DNA of 42,049 nucleotides from Nitrospirales bacterium (GTDB taxonomy: Bacteria > Nitrospirota > Nitrospiria > Nitrospirales > UBA8639), in NCBI GenBank assembly GCA_012270585.1, contig JAAXIB010000064.1, positions 1 through 42,049 on the forward strand. Reading direction: 5' to 3'. A program made the translations under genes and the position numbers. The notes beneath the pieces were generated by a model, which did not search any database, had not been told where the DNA came from, and saw nothing but the letters and a program-made list of their open reading frames with translations. Of this stretch, positions 30,733 through 40,786 are shown in pieces; position 1 is the first letter of the stretch, and each line of letters begins with the position of its first letter.

Positions 30733-31554
30733 TTACTCGGCGCCGTTACCGGAGATGGCGGCTTTCAAGCTGGCCGTGAAGCGGCTGACTCCGTGAATGA
30801 AATCGGGAGAGTGTTGGAGTTCTTCGATTTTGCGGACGAGGGCGCTGCCCACGATGACGCCATCGGAAAAGGCCGCGATTTGGCGGGCATCGTCGGGTGT
30901 GGCAATGCCGAACCCCACGGCTACGGGCTTCCCGGCTTTCTTTTGGATCGCGCGTACGTTGTGTTTGATGGAATCTCTATCCCGTAATTGCGCCCCGGTG
31001 ATTCCGGTGATGGACACGTAGTAGATGAATCCGCTGGTGCGCTTGATTACTTCGGCTTTTCTCACCGCGGTGCTCGTCGGCGCGAGAAGAAAGATCAGGC
31101 ACGGTCCCTTCTCGGCGGAGGCTTGTTGCAGCGGATCGGCTTCTTCAGGAGGCATGTCCGGAATAATGACTCCATCAACCCCGGCCAGTACCGCTTCGTG
31201 ACAGAATTCCCGTTCCCCTATTGCCATAATGGTGTTGTAGTAGGTCATCAGAATGAGCGGCACCTGGGTTTTGGTTCGCAAGGATTTGACGGTCCGTAAA
31301 ATACTGCGAAGCGAAGTGCCTGCCCGCAACGCCCGTTCGGCTGCTTTTTGGATCACGGGGCCATCGGCGATGGGATCGGAAAACGGCACGCCGATTTCAA
31401 TCAGGTCGGCTCCCGCTTTTTCCAATGCCACGATCAGGGCTTCCGTATCAGCCAATGAAGGGTCTCCGGCCATGAGATAGGGGATCAACGCTTTTTCTCC
31501 TTGGCGTCGAAGCCGATCAAAGGTGGCGGTGATACGATTGGAAGGAGCGGACAT
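30733..31554 (-). CDS. trpA: Tryptophan synthase alpha subunit
   Basis: A 273-residue TIM-barrel enzyme that cleaves indole-3-glycerol phosphate and passes indole to the beta subunit. Motifs include LIPYLMAGDPSL, GADLIEIGVPFSDPIADGP (with catalytic Glu) and VAVGFGIATPDDA. It is the last gene of the trp operon; its ATG lies six bases after the trpB stop. Confidence 0.97.
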   Translation of the reverse strand: MSAPSNRITATFDRLRRQGEKALIPYLMAGDPSLADTEALIVALEKAGADLIEIGVPFSDPIADGPVIQKAAERALRAGTSLRSILRTVKSLRTKTQVPLILMTYYNTIMAIGEREFCHEAVLAGVDGVIIPDMPPEEADPLQQASAEKGPCLIFLLAPTSTAVRKAEVIKRTSGFIYYVSITGITGAQLRDRDSIKHNVRAIQKKAGKPVAVGFGIATPDDARQIAAFSDGVIVGSALVRKIEELQHSPDFIHGVSRFTASLKAAISGNGAE

Positions 31555-31560
31555 GTTGAA

Positions 31561-32754
31561 TCAGAGTTGGATGCCCCGTATCTGGGCAATCTGGTTGACG
31601 TCTTTATCCCCGCGTCCCGACAGGTTCATGATCAGGATTTGGTTTTTCTTCATCTTCGGTGCTCGCTTTATGACTTCGGCAACGGCATGGGCGCTTTCCA
31701 GAGCGGGGATAATCCCTTCTTCCCGGGCCAGTAGATCGAAGGCTTCCAGGGCTTCCTGATCGGTCGCCGAAGTGTATTGAATGCGACCCGAGTCGTGGTG
31801 CATGGCGTGTTCAGGGCCGACCGCGGGATAATCGAGCCCGGCAGACACCGAGTGTGTACTATTGACTTGGCCGTGCCGGTCTTGCAGCAAGTAGGTCATG
31901 GTTCCATGAAGCACGCCCGGTACGCCACCGGCAAATCGAGCGGCATGTTTGCCACTGGCCAACCCCATTCCACCGGCTTCCACCCCTATCATTTGAATCC
32001 GGGCATCCTTGATAAACGGGTAGAACAGGCCGATGCTGTTGCTCCCGCCTCCCACGCAGGCCACTAGGCAATGGGGGAGTGTGCCTTCTGATGCCAGGAT
32101 TTGGCGTCGCGTTTCCCGGCCGATCACCGATTGAAAATCGCGTATCATCATCGGATAAGGATGTGCACCCAGCACGGAACCCAGCAGGTAATGCGTGGTG
32201 CGTACGTTCGTGGTCCAGTCACGCATGGCCTCGCTGATGGCGTCTTTGAGCGTCCGGCTATCCGCGTCCACGCCGGTAACTTTCGCTCCGAGCAAGCGCA
32301 TGCGAAAGACGTTGAGGGCTTGGCGGGCCATGTCTTCAGTCCCCATGTACACTTCCGCTTCCAGCCCGAACATGGCGGCGATGGTCGCGACCGCGACGCC
32401 GTGTTGTCCGGCACCGGTTTCTGCGATGATTCGCCGTTTCTTCATGCGTTTCGTCAGTAGAGCCTGGCCCACGGTGTTGTTGATTTTGTGCGCGCCGGTA
32501 TGACAGAGGTCCTCTCGCTTGAGATAGATCCTGGCTCCACCCAACGTCCTGGTGAGTTGTTTGGCGAAGTAAAGGGGAGTCGGGCGCCCCACGTATTGCC
32601 TTAAACAGTCATGGAATTCTCTTTGAAAACTGCGGTCCAGGCGAACTTTCGCATAGATCTTTTCCAGTTCCAGAATGGCCGGCATGAGGGTTTCGGGAAC
32701 GTATTGCCCTCCATACTTGCCGAACCGGCTTTGTTTGACGGGGACTCGTGCCAT
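31561..32754 (-). CDS. trpB: Tryptophan synthase beta subunit
   Basis: A 397-residue PLP enzyme that condenses indole with serine. The PLP lysine lies in [13 protein letters not shown], and [33 protein letters not shown] (phosphate-binding loop) and [13 protein letters not shown] are all in place. Length is typical. Between it and trpF lies 267 bases of repeat-rich DNA, so the operon has been widened here. Confidence 0.98.
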   Translation of the reverse strand: MARVPVKQSRFGKYGGQYVPETLMPAILELEKIYAKVRLDRSFQREFHDCLRQYVGRPTPLYFAKQLTRTLGGARIYLKREDLCHTGAHKINNTVGQALLTKRMKKRRIIAETGAGQHGVAVATIAAMFGLEAEVYMGTEDMARQALNVFRMRLLGAKVTGVDADSRTLKDAISEAMRDWTTNVRTTHYLLGSVLGAHPYPMMIRDFQSVIGRETRRQILASEGTLPHCLVACVGGGSNSIGLFYPFIKDARIQMIGVEAGGMGLASGKHAARFAGGVPGVLHGTMTYLLQDRHGQVNSTHSVSAGLDYPAVGPEHAMHHDSGRIQYTSATDQEALEAFDLLAREEGIIPALESAHAVAEVIKRAPKMKKNQILIMNLSGRGDKDVNQIAQIRGIQL

Positions 32755-32819
32755 GGAACCTTGCTGCCGTTTCAGAGAAATAGCCTTCCTGTTGTGTTCG
32801 TTGCCCGTGTTTATGTACG

Positions 32820-32976
32820 TTTGGCTCTATCCCACCCCCGCTTTTGCGGGGGCAAGCCTAGCTCAGCCTCCCCTTACAAAGAGGAGGAACAGATAATGAG
32901 AAGACGTCATTTCTGGTTAAGAGTTCTCCGAAGTCCTTGCTTTTCCCCCTCCAGGAGGGGGGAGGGGAGGTAGAGA
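32820..32976. repeat. Repeat-rich insertion between trpF and trpB
   Basis: The gap contains a perfect CCCCCGC TTTT GCGGGGG hairpin (32835-32852), a CCTCCCCTTACAAAGAGGAGG element following it, and a CCCTCCAGGAGGGG element (about 32947-32962). The hairpin is followed by GCAAGC rather than a T-tract on either strand, so it need not stop transcription. On the minus strand trpB must be read through these elements or have its own promoter. Confidence 0.65.
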
Positions 32977-33021
32977 CGTTGCCTGAGCGACGGATTTCGG
33001 ATCGAACTATACCGGCTCGAT

Positions 33022-33657
33022 TTATGATGAGACAAGTTTCACGGCCCGAATAAAGGCCGTCACTTTGGCCGGATCCTTTTTGCCGGGATTGGCTTCGACG
33101 CCGCTGCTGACGTCCACGCCGTAAGGCTGCACTTTACGGATCGCCTCCTGGACGTTCTCTGAAGTAAGTCCCCCGGCAAGCAAAAAGGAAAAAGACCGAG
33201 CGGCTTCCGCCGCAAGGTTCCAGTCTGCGGTTTTGCCGGTTCCTCCATAGGCCGTCGCTGAAAAGGCATCCAGGACGAATCCCCGAACTCGGGACCGGCC
33301 CTTATACTCGGCCATGGCGAATAAGGTGTTACGGTCACGAAGCCTGATCCCCCGGATAACCGGTCGTCCGAGCGATTCACAATACTCGGCCGACTCGTCT
33401 CCATGAATTTGTGCGAGCGCCAATCCGCATTCATCCATGGTCTTGCGGACGTTGTCGGGTTCCGCGTTGATGAATACCCCGATGGGCAACACGAACGGCG
33501 GCAAGTTGACCACAATGGACTTGACGACGTTCAGACTGACGTTGCGCGGGCTTTTTCTGTAAAAGACGAAACCGAGCGCATCAGCTCCGGCGTCGATGGC
33601 TTGCAGGGCATCGATGGAGTTCGTGATCCCACAGATTTTAATTTTCGGCAGAGTCAT
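33022..33657 (-). CDS. trpF: Phosphoribosylanthranilate isomerase
   Basis: A 211-residue TIM-barrel isomerase converting phosphoribosylanthranilate to its carboxyphenylamino-deoxyribulose form. Motifs: KICGITNSIDALQAIDAGADALGFVFY (catalytic Cys), QIHGDES and LLAGGLTSENV, GVDVSSGVEANPGKKD at the C-terminus. Normal length. It starts 24 bases after trpC. Confidence 0.96.
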   Translation of the reverse strand: MTLPKIKICGITNSIDALQAIDAGADALGFVFYRKSPRNVSLNVVKSIVVNLPPFVLPIGVFINAEPDNVRKTMDECGLALAQIHGDESAEYCESLGRPVIRGIRLRDRNTLFAMAEYKGRSRVRGFVLDAFSATAYGGTGKTADWNLAAEAARSFSFLLAGGLTSENVQEAIRKVQPYGVDVSSGVEANPGKKDPAKVTAFIRAVKLVSS

Positions 33658-33681
33658 GGCCTGATGATCGTCAAGCGGTTG

Positions 33682-34536
33682 TTAGATCCAGCGGGCTCCT
33701 TGCCCGGGCCGTTGAGCTTCGTTGTCCTGCCTGGTCGTACCTCGCAGGGCTAGAATCTTGGTGCCGATGTCATCGGCCCGAACCAGCGATTCGCCCACCA
33801 GCATGGCCTTGGCCCCGGCTTCCAGAATCTGTAACACGTCCTCGCGCTTGTGAATCCCGCTTTCACTCACGATGACTTTCTCCGAAGGAATCCGGGGGGC
33901 CAGACGCCGGGTCACCGAAAGATCGGTGGAGAAGGTTGTGAGGTCCCGGTTATTGATGCCGATCAAGGCCGCGTCCGGAATGCGTTCCAGGACCCTGTCG
34001 ATTTCCGATTCGTCGTGCGTTTCGATCAGCACGTCGAGTGCCAGGCCCTTGGCCATTGTATAGAAGTCTTCGAGTTGAATCCGATCCAGGGCCGCCACGA
34101 TGAGCAGGACCGCGTCGGCCCCATAGGCGCGTGCTTCATAGAATTGGACGTCTTCGATCATGAATTCCTTGTTCAACGCCGGCAGCCCCACGTGGTCCTT
34201 GACCCGGGCCAGGTGCTCCAAATGCCCTTGAAAGAATTCGTGATCCGTCAACACCGACACCGCCGCCGCTCCGTGTTCTTTATACGTGCCGGCAATCCCG
34301 ACCGGGTCAAACCGGTCTTCAAATTCCGGACGCATCAATCCCTGGCTGGGTGACGCCTTCTTGACTTCCGTAATCAGGGCCGGGCACTCCGGTGTACGGG
34401 CCTCCTCCAAGGCGTTGATAAAACCGGCCGGCACCGGCCGGTCGGCGATTTTTCCCTTGAGGCCGGTCAGGTATCCACGGCTTTTTTTTCGGCGGAGTTC
34501 CGCCTTCTTATGCTCCAGGATTCGATCCAGGATCAT
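33682..34536 (-). CDS. trpC: Indole-3-glycerol phosphate synthase
   Basis: A 284-residue TIM-barrel enzyme. Visible: ALITEVKKASPSQG (substrate phosphate and catalytic Lys), LNKEFMIEDVQFYEARAYGADAVLLI, ALIGINNRDLTTF and IVSESGIHKREDV. It forms the indole ring of tryptophan. Its ATG overlaps the trpD stop by four bases (ATGA). The C-terminus runs about 20 residues beyond the barrel. Confidence 0.97.
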   Translation of the reverse strand: MILDRILEHKKAELRRKKSRGYLTGLKGKIADRPVPAGFINALEEARTPECPALITEVKKASPSQGLMRPEFEDRFDPVGIAGTYKEHGAAAVSVLTDHEFFQGHLEHLARVKDHVGLPALNKEFMIEDVQFYEARAYGADAVLLIVAALDRIQLEDFYTMAKGLALDVLIETHDESEIDRVLERIPDAALIGINNRDLTTFSTDLSVTRRLAPRIPSEKVIVSESGIHKREDVLQILEAGAKAMLVGESLVRADDIGTKILALRGTTRQDNEAQRPGQGARWI

Positions 34537-35552
34537 GCAGCGGCCTCGTTCGAAAACCGGACAAGTTTTTGAAATTTCTCGTAAGCGGCGCCGCTGTCCA
34601 AGGCCTGTGCGGCCCGGTCATATCCTTCCTTCAGACTTTTGGCTTTTCCGCAGGCCACGAACGCCGGGGCGGCATTAATGAGCACCACGTCCCGCTTGGC
34701 GCTACGGTGTCCCTTGAGAATCTCCCGGATGATGGCCGCATTATCTTCGGGGGTTCCGCCCAGCAGGTCTTTCGGGCTCACCCGGGTCAATCCGAAATCT
34801 TCCGGGACCAGGTGATAACTGGAAATCCGTCCGGCTTTGCCTTCGGACACGTACGTAAAATCAGTCAACGTGATTTCGTCCAATCCATCCTTGCCGTGCA
34901 GCACGAAACAATGCTGGGTCCCCAGGCGGATGAGGACCTGGGCCAGTTTTTCCGTCAGGGCCTGATCATAGACTCCTAAAATTTGGATGCCGGCGCCGGC
35001 GGGGTTGGACAAGGGGCCCATGATGTTCATCAGCGTTCGGATGCCCATTTCGGAACGGGGCTTGGCGCAATGTTTCATCGCCCCGTGATAGAGGGGCGCG
35101 AACAAGAAGCCGATACCGATGTCATTGACGCAGGCTTCCACCCGTTCCGGAGGAAGATCGATTTTGATGCCCATGGCGGTCAACACGTCCGCACTCCCTG
35201 AGCGTGAGGAGACCGACCGGTTGCCATGTTTGGCAACGGTGATGCCGCCTCCGGCCACCACGAACGCCGTCGCGGTGGAGATATTAAAGGTATTGGATCG
35301 ATCGCCGCCGGTTCCGCAGGTATCCACGACCTGGGGATCTCCCACGTGGATGCGCACGGCCATTTCCCGCATGGCTTTGACCGACCCCGTGATTTCTTCG
35401 ACGGTTTCGCCTTTCATCCGAAGACCCATGAGGTAGGCGGCAATTTGGGACTCGGATGTGGCACCCTGCATGATTTCAAGCATGACATCATGGGCTTCCT
35501 TTTCCATGAGGTTGATGCCGTCAACCAGTTTTGCGAGCGCATCTTTGATCAT
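34533..35552 (-). CDS. trpD: Anthranilate phosphoribosyltransferase
   Basis: A 339-residue enzyme that joins anthranilate and PRPP. The PRPP loop [17 protein letters not shown] and [21 protein letters not shown] are intact, with the [17 protein letters not shown] segment. Start and stop overlap trpG and trpC by four bases each, so trpG-trpD-trpC are translationally coupled. Confidence 0.98.
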   Translation of the reverse strand: MIKDALAKLVDGINLMEKEAHDVMLEIMQGATSESQIAAYLMGLRMKGETVEEITGSVKAMREMAVRIHVGDPQVVDTCGTGGDRSNTFNISTATAFVVAGGGITVAKHGNRSVSSRSGSADVLTAMGIKIDLPPERVEACVNDIGIGFLFAPLYHGAMKHCAKPRSEMGIRTLMNIMGPLSNPAGAGIQILGVYDQALTEKLAQVLIRLGTQHCFVLHGKDGLDEITLTDFTYVSEGKAGRISSYHLVPEDFGLTRVSPKDLLGGTPEDNAAIIREILKGHRSAKRDVVLINAAPAFVACGKAKSLKEGYDRAAQALDSGAAYEKFQKLVRFSNEAAA

Positions 35553-36142
35553 GCCGTGTTCCCCTCACCATTCCCGGATTCGGGTTCAAGAAAATTTCGC
35601 AACAGATTCATGCCGGATTTCGTGAGTATCGATTCCGGATGGAACTGCACGCCTTCCGCACCCGTCGGAAGATGCCGGAGTCCCATGATTTCGCCTTCCT
35701 CGGTCATCGCCGAAATTTCAAAATCGCCCGGCAAGGTGTCCTTATTGACGATCAGCGAATGATACCGCGTGGCCTCGAACGGGTTGGGCAAGCCTTGAAA
35801 AATCGTTTGATTGTCGTGCTTGACCAGCGACGTTTTCCCGTGCATCAGACGCTCGGCGCGGATAATTTCACCACCGAAGGCAAAGGCCAGGGACTGATGC
35901 CCCAGGCAGACGCCCAACAGCGGAACGCGCCCGGCAAAACGTCGAATCACTTCCACGGAAATTCCCGCCTCGTTGGGCGTGCAAGGGCCGGGTGAGATCA
36001 CAATGCATTTCGGATCCAGTTTCGTGATCTCATCCACGGTGATTTTGTCGTTTCGATACACGTCAACGTCGGCGCCCAGTTCTCCGAGGTATTGGACCAG
36101 GTTGTACGTAAAGGAATCATAATTGTCGATCATGAGCAACAT
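35549..36142 (-). CDS. trpG: Anthranilate synthase component II (glutamine amidotransferase)
   Basis: A 197-residue class I amidotransferase providing ammonia to TrpE, and possibly also to PabB for folate. The catalytic Cys is in [15 protein letters not shown] and the His-Glu pair in VQFHPESIL. The start [15 protein letters not shown] is used; the longer frame beginning at 36193 would add 17 foreign residues arising from a repeat. It is separated from trpE by a 467-base stretch. Confidence 0.96.
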   Translation of the reverse strand: MLLMIDNYDSFTYNLVQYLGELGADVDVYRNDKITVDEITKLDPKCIVISPGPCTPNEAGISVEVIRRFAGRVPLLGVCLGHQSLAFAFGGEIIRAERLMHGKTSLVKHDNQTIFQGLPNPFEATRYHSLIVNKDTLPGDFEISAMTEEGEIMGLRHLPTGAEGVQFHPESILTKSGMNLLRNFLEPESGNGEGNTA

Positions 36143-36184
36143 ACGATTACCACCCGTAGAGGCAACACCTTCACCTTTCCTTCC

Positions 36185-36487
36185 TTCTGTCATCCCCGAC
36201 GCCTGTCCTCGACGCTTGTCCTCGACATTTGTAATCGAGGATCCAAATCGAGGATCTTAATCGAGAATCCAGCGTCTTTCTTTTCCTTCCGTCCGCAAAG
36301 GCAACAACCCTGGATTCCTGCTTTCGCAGGAATGACAGAAAAGGAAATCGAGGATCCAGTGCCTTTGCTTTTGCCTTCGTCCCTTTCTGTCATTCTCGAC
36401 ATTAGTAATCGAGAATCCAGTGTCTTTTCTTTTCCTCCGCTTTGCGAAGAGACAGCCCCTGAATTCCTGCTTCTGCAGGAACGACGG
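36185..36487. repeat. Long array of dispersed palindromes between trpE and trpG
   Basis: Inside the trp operon lie at least four to five palindromic units. A compound GTCATCCCCGAC...TCCTCGAC...GAGGATCC stretch spans about 36185-36272. A CCTGGATTCCTGCTTTCGCAGGAATGACAG unit is near 36310-36340. GTCATTCTCGAC...GAGAATCCAG is near 36388-36420, and a degraded relative ends near 36487. The remaining gap to trpE (36488-36609) shows nothing else. The array separates trpE from trpG, which usually adjoin. Confidence 0.82.
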
Positions 36488-36609
36488 ATTCGGGCTGTTT
36501 TCGTTTCGATGACAGATTGAAAATGTTGTTTGCATTCTTGTGTTCATTGTCGGCAAATGAGTCAACATTTTCTCTTTGTTGTCCGTCGCTTGTTGTCTGT
36601 TTCCAAGTA

Positions 36610-38106
36610 TTATTCCAATCCCTGTTCCGCCAGTTCGATGCTTCGCATCATGGCGCGGGCCTTGTTGCACGTCTCCTCGTATTCTCTTGTCGGGTCCGAA
36701 TCGGCGACGATCCCCGCGCCGGCTTGAATAAAGGCGTCCCGGCCTTTAATGACAATGGTGCGAATATTGATACAGGTATCCATATTACCCGAGAAACTGA
36801 AATAGCCCACGGCGCCGGCATAGGGGCCTCGTTGCGTGGGTTCGAGTTCTTCGATGATCTGCATGGCCCGAATTTTCGGCGCACCCGAGACCGTGCCGGC
36901 CGGGAAGCACGCCTTCATGACGTCATACGCGTCTTTCCCCGGATTCAACGTACCCGTCACTTGCGAGACGATGTGCATGACGTGAGAGTATCGTTCGATT
37001 TTCATGAACGGATCAAGCGCCACCGTGCCCGTTCGAGCCACGCGCCCGACGTCGTTCCGCCCCAGATCGACCAGCATGACGTGTTCGGCGCGTTCCTTGG
37101 TGTCGGCCAACAGTTCTTCAGCCAACGCCTGGTCCTCCGCGACCGTGTCCCCGCGTTTTCGCGTACCCGCGATCGGCCGGACGACGACCTGGTCCTCTTC
37201 GCACCGGACCAGGATTTCCGGTGAGGATCCGACCAGTTCGACTCCCGCCACCCGGAGATAGAACATGTACGGTGAAGGATTGATCACCCGTAACGCGCGA
37301 TAGATTTCCAGCGGGGGCGTATGGATTCGGGTCTGCCATCGTTGGGAAACCACGGCCTGTACGATATCGCCGGCCTGAATATATTCTTTGGTCCGCATCA
37401 CCATTTTTTCAAAGTCAGCCTGGGTCATATTGGAGGTAAAACGCGGAACGTGCCGGCGTGCGGAGGCAGCGTGGTATCGCAAGGGAGTCTTGAGCTTCGC
37501 AATCATTTTTTCGATCCGGGTCACGGCATCCACGTATGCGGACCTGATGTCCGGTTTGGTGGAAGAAGCAATATGCGCATTGGCCACGACTTTGATCGTA
37601 TGCCGTACGTTGTCAAAGATCAAAAGCGTATCCGTGACGAAGAAAGCAAACAGGGGCAATCGTGCGGAATCCTTGGGATACCCGGGAATCGGTTCGAAAA
37701 ATTGCACCACGTCATACCCCAGATAGCCGACGGCGCCCCCGACAAAGCGAGGGAGGCCGGGCACCCGCACCGGCTGAAACTCGTCCAGCATGGCCCGGAT
37801 ATGAGCTAACGGATTGTGTCCCAACGGACGTGTTTCCATTTTGCGGCCCTGTTTGACGTGGAGGTTGCCGCCGTCTTCCCACAGCACCCGGGTGGAACTG
37901 TTGCCCAAAAAGGAATACCGCGCCCAGTGCTCGCCGCCTTCGATACTTTCAAACAGGAAAGCCGTATGGCCCGAATTGATTTTCGAAAACGCGCTCACCG
38001 GCGTTTCTCGATCCGCCAGAATTTCCCGATACACCGGCACCAGATTTCCCTTCCGGGCCAACTGGCGAAACTGCGCAAAACTTATTGAATAACAAGGATT
38101 TTTCAT
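36610..38106 (-). CDS. trpE: Anthranilate synthase component I
   Basis: A 498-residue chorismate-utilising enzyme forming anthranilate. Visible: FLFESIEGGEHWARYSFLG (allosteric tryptophan-binding region), VGSSPEILVRCE, RPIAGTRKRG, DLGRNDVGRVA and FPAGTVSGAPKIRAMQII. ATG 38106 starts the family-like MKNPCYSISFAQF; a TTG at 38133 and GTG at 38115 are weaker. It is the first trp gene. No leader with tandem Trp codons precedes it. Confidence 0.96.
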   Translation of the reverse strand: MKNPCYSISFAQFRQLARKGNLVPVYREILADRETPVSAFSKINSGHTAFLFESIEGGEHWARYSFLGNSSTRVLWEDGGNLHVKQGRKMETRPLGHNPLAHIRAMLDEFQPVRVPGLPRFVGGAVGYLGYDVVQFFEPIPGYPKDSARLPLFAFFVTDTLLIFDNVRHTIKVVANAHIASSTKPDIRSAYVDAVTRIEKMIAKLKTPLRYHAASARRHVPRFTSNMTQADFEKMVMRTKEYIQAGDIVQAVVSQRWQTRIHTPPLEIYRALRVINPSPYMFYLRVAGVELVGSSPEILVRCEEDQVVVRPIAGTRKRGDTVAEDQALAEELLADTKERAEHVMLVDLGRNDVGRVARTGTVALDPFMKIERYSHVMHIVSQVTGTLNPGKDAYDVMKACFPAGTVSGAPKIRAMQIIEELEPTQRGPYAGAVGYFSFSGNMDTCINIRTIVIKGRDAFIQAGAGIVADSDPTREYEETCNKARAMMRSIELAEQGLE

Positions 38107-38282
38107 GACCGGCACGGTAGCATGCGGCTTCAAAACAAGTCAATGAAACACAGAAGACGAGCCCGGTTTCCTGGCTGCATGCGGTTCCTGCAAATACAAA
38201 AGAGAGACTGCCTGAAGGGGATGGGAAGGATGCTTGAACGTGCTGGATTAACGAGGGGCTCAGAGGATATCTTCCGTGGTCA

Positions 38283-38291
38283 TGGTATAAT
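38283..38291 (+). promoter_or_regulatory. Extended -10 promoter; palindromic -10 shared with trpE
   Basis: TGGTATAAT at 38283-38291 is a perfect extended -10 element facing the FAH gene. The surrounding GGTATAATACC is palindromic, so the other strand reads GGTATTATACC with TATTAT as a -10 box facing trpE. TTGCCT lies 15 bases ahead of it on that strand, slightly short spacing. The 279-base divergent gap holds no other clear signal. Confidence 0.45.
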
Positions 38292-38384
38292 ACCGCGTAT
38301 CACTAAAAGGCAATTTGGCCGGAAAATGTGCCAACCGGGCAACGCAGCGAAAATTCCCGTTATCACGTCCACCATAAACGCTTG

Positions 38385-39185
38385 ATGAAAATTATCCGAT
38401 TTCAGGATCATACGGGTGTCGTTCGCTATGGCGAGCAGGTGGACGAGGGGTCGGCTCGACTCATCGAGGGAACCATTTTTGAAACCTATCGGGTCACGGA
38501 CAGGGTTGTTCCGATTGGAAAGCTTCTCGCTCCGGTTGAACCCCGAAATATTCTTTGTGTGGGCTTGAATTACCGGCGGCACGCGGAAGAAACGGGCGCA
38601 AGGATTCCCGAATATCCCGTGCTGTTTATCAAGGCGGTCAATGCGCTGACCCATCCCGGTGATCCCATTGTCATTCCCAAAGTCGCTCCCGGGCAAGTCG
38701 ATTGCGAAGGTGAATTGGCGGTGGTGATTGGAAAGCCCGGGAAGAACATTGAATCGCACCAGGCCTTCGACCACGTGCTGGGGTACACGTGCGCCAACGA
38801 CGTCAGCGCCCGTCGTTGGCAAAAAGAGGGAGGGGGTAAACAGTGGAGCCGGGGAAAATCCTTCGATACGTTTTGCCCTCTCGGTCCTTGTCTCGTTACC
38901 CCTGACGAGATTCCGAATCCCAATACCCTCAAAATCAAAACCACGCTCAATGACGAAACCATGCAGGATTCGACCACCGCGGACATGATTTTCGATGTCC
39001 CGTCCCTGATCAGCTTTTTGAGCGAGGGGACGACGTTGTTGCCGGGAACGGTTATTCTGACGGGTACTCCGCAGGGCGTCGGGTTTGCACGAAACCCGCC
39101 GGTCTTTCTCAAAGAAGGGGACCGGGTCGCCATTGAAATCGAACGAATCGGAACGCTCGTCACTCCCGTCTCCGAGGAAGTGTAA
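38385..39185 (+). CDS. Fumarylacetoacetate hydrolase (FAH) family protein
   Basis: A 266-residue hydrolase/isomerase/decarboxylase of the FAH fold. Motifs: ILCVGLNYRRHAEETG, CEGELAVVIGKPGK (metal-binding Glu), YTCANDVSARRWQ, GPCLVTPDEIPNPNTLKI and LTGTPQGVGFARNP. Family members split or isomerise 2-keto acid derivatives such as fumarylpyruvate or acylpyruvates. The substrate is unknown. ATG 38385 gives the canonical start; an upstream in-frame ATG lies in the leader. Confidence 0.9.
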   Translation: MKIIRFQDHTGVVRYGEQVDEGSARLIEGTIFETYRVTDRVVPIGKLLAPVEPRNILCVGLNYRRHAEETGARIPEYPVLFIKAVNALTHPGDPIVIPKVAPGQVDCEGELAVVIGKPGKNIESHQAFDHVLGYTCANDVSARRWQKEGGGKQWSRGKSFDTFCPLGPCLVTPDEIPNPNTLKIKTTLNDETMQDSTTADMIFDVPSLISFLSEGTTLLPGTVILTGTPQGVGFARNPPVFLKEGDRVAIEIERIGTLVTPVSEEV

Positions 39186-39229
39186 AAGGGACGGGGCGTG
39201 CAGGGAATGGTCAACGAATGAACGAACGG

Positions 39230-40786
39230 TTACGACCGGTTCGTTCCGGCGGGCGGGTCCAAATAGTTTCGTGCTTGCCAGACGAGGACGAGCACGGGTA
39301 ACCCCAACACGGCAGTCAACGTGAAAAAGCTTGCATAACCAAGGTCGTCCACGATGGTGCCCGAGTATCCTCCCAGAATTTTGGGAAATAGGGTCATGAG
39401 CGAGCTGAAGATGGCATATTGCATGGCGGTAAATCGAATATTGGTGAGGCTGGAGAGAAAAGCGACAAAGGCGGCGCTGGCCAATCCCGCGGACAGGTTA
39501 TCGACGGAGATCACCAGATAGAGCATGCCCAGATCGTGTCCCACGGCGGCCAACGCGATAAACAGGAGGTTGGTGGTTACGGATAAAAAGGCACCGAGCA
39601 ACAGAATGCGAATCACGCCGTATCTGACGGACAGGAGACCTCCCAGAAACCCGCCGGCAATGGTCATGAACAGCCCGAAGGTTTTCACGACGCCGGCAAT
39701 TTCCGGCTTAGTGAATCCTACGTCCTGGTAGAACACGTTGGCGATGACACCCAACACGATGTCGGAAATACGGTACACTCCGATCAACAGCAACAGCAGT
39801 AAAGCGGATTTCAACCCATATCGCCTGAAGAAGTCTTTCAGCGGGGCCATGTAGGTGTCCTGCATCATGTCCCGGCTGACGACTCCGGCTCGAATCATCA
39901 GCGTGGCGATCAGCCATGCCACCACCACGCCCATGCCCAGTCTCGCCGTTTCGACCAGGAATCGCGCACCGGCTTCGGCCCCGAGCATGCCGGTCAGCGC
40001 GCGGCTGACGACGATCGCCGGTTCCGAGGAATAATAGAAGACCAGGATGAATCCGGTAACGGCCGCCACGAACATGAACAGGATTCCCGCGTGATCGCCG
40101 GTTGACCGGGCAGGCATGCGCGTGTCATGGGAGTTCGGTTCGGAAATCATGAGCGTCGTGAGCACGCCCACCGACATGGCTGCGGCCATGATGAGATAGG
40201 CCTCTTGCCATGCCTGATAGTCATAGGCGCCCTTGGCCGACCCGAAGGCGCTGGCCAGGAACAGGGCCCCCGCTCCCGAGACGAGCATCCCGATGCGATA
40301 CCCCGCGATATAGGTGGACGACATCAGGGCTTGGAGCGAGACGTCTGCGGATTCAATTCGGTAGGCGTCAATCACGATGTCCTGGGTGGCGGATGAAAAA
40401 CCCAGCAGCACGGCGGCCAATGCCATCGCGGTCAGGTGCCCCTGCGCCGGGTCGACCAGTGCCATGCCGGTGATCGCGGCAATGATGGAACCTTGCGCAA
40501 GCAGCATCCACCCGCGCCGCCGTCCCAACCTTGCGGTCAGGAGAGGCACGGGCAAGGTATCCACAAGTGGCGCCCAGACGAATTTGAAAGAGTAGCCCAA
40601 GGCCGCCCAACTGAAGAAGGTCACGGCCGACCGCTCGACGCCGGCCTCACGCAACCACAAAGAGAGCGAAGAAAAAATCAACAGGAGGGGAAGCCCGGCC
40701 GAGAAACCGAGAAACAACATGGTGATGACCCGCGGGTGGCCGAGCGACTGCAAGGAAAGCCGCCAGGATTGGGAAGTCGCGAGCAT
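39230..40786 (-). CDS. ampG: AmpG-like muropeptide permease (MFS)
   Basis: A 518-residue membrane protein with about 14 helices, typical of the AmpG branch of MFS. Sequence features: LGFSAGLPLLLIFSSLSLWLREAGV (the AmpG start helix), WAALGYSFKFVWAPLVD, DIVIDAYRIE, SAAFVAFLSSLTNIRFTAMQYAIFSSL. AmpG imports anhydromuropeptides for cell-wall recycling. No ampD or ampC is seen nearby. The gap upstream (40787-40967) has no terminator. Confidence 0.9.
   Translation of the reverse strand: MLATSQSWRLSLQSLGHPRVITMLFLGFSAGLPLLLIFSSLSLWLREAGVERSAVTFFSWAALGYSFKFVWAPLVDTLPVPLLTARLGRRRGWMLLAQGSIIAAITGMALVDPAQGHLTAMALAAVLLGFSSATQDIVIDAYRIESADVSLQALMSSTYIAGYRIGMLVSGAGALFLASAFGSAKGAYDYQAWQEAYLIMAAAMSVGVLTTLMISEPNSHDTRMPARSTGDHAGILFMFVAAVTGFILVFYYSSEPAIVVSRALTGMLGAEAGARFLVETARLGMGVVVAWLIATLMIRAGVVSRDMMQDTYMAPLKDFFRRYGLKSALLLLLLIGVYRISDIVLGVIANVFYQDVGFTKPEIAGVVKTFGLFMTIAGGFLGGLLSVRYGVIRILLLGAFLSVTTNLLFIALAAVGHDLGMLYLVISVDNLSAGLASAAFVAFLSSLTNIRFTAMQYAIFSSLMTLFPKILGGYSGTIVDDLGYASFFTLTAVLGLPVLVLVWQARNYLDPPAGTNRS

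Noticed and set aside
36092-36520. 142-codon ORF between trpE and trpG
   Set aside because: Also translated repeats; the apparent protein (SVILDISNRESS) appears in other repeat clusters of the window.
38107-38384. Trp leader peptide or T-box upstream of trpE
   Set aside because: No short ORF with tandem Trp codons, no T-box-like stem with a specifier, and no terminator stem with a T-tract; the only short ORF before trpE has no Trp.
39230-40786. Ordinary drug exporter for the 518-residue permease
   Set aside because: The start helix, length and number of helices fit the AmpG branch better than drug-exporting MFS proteins.
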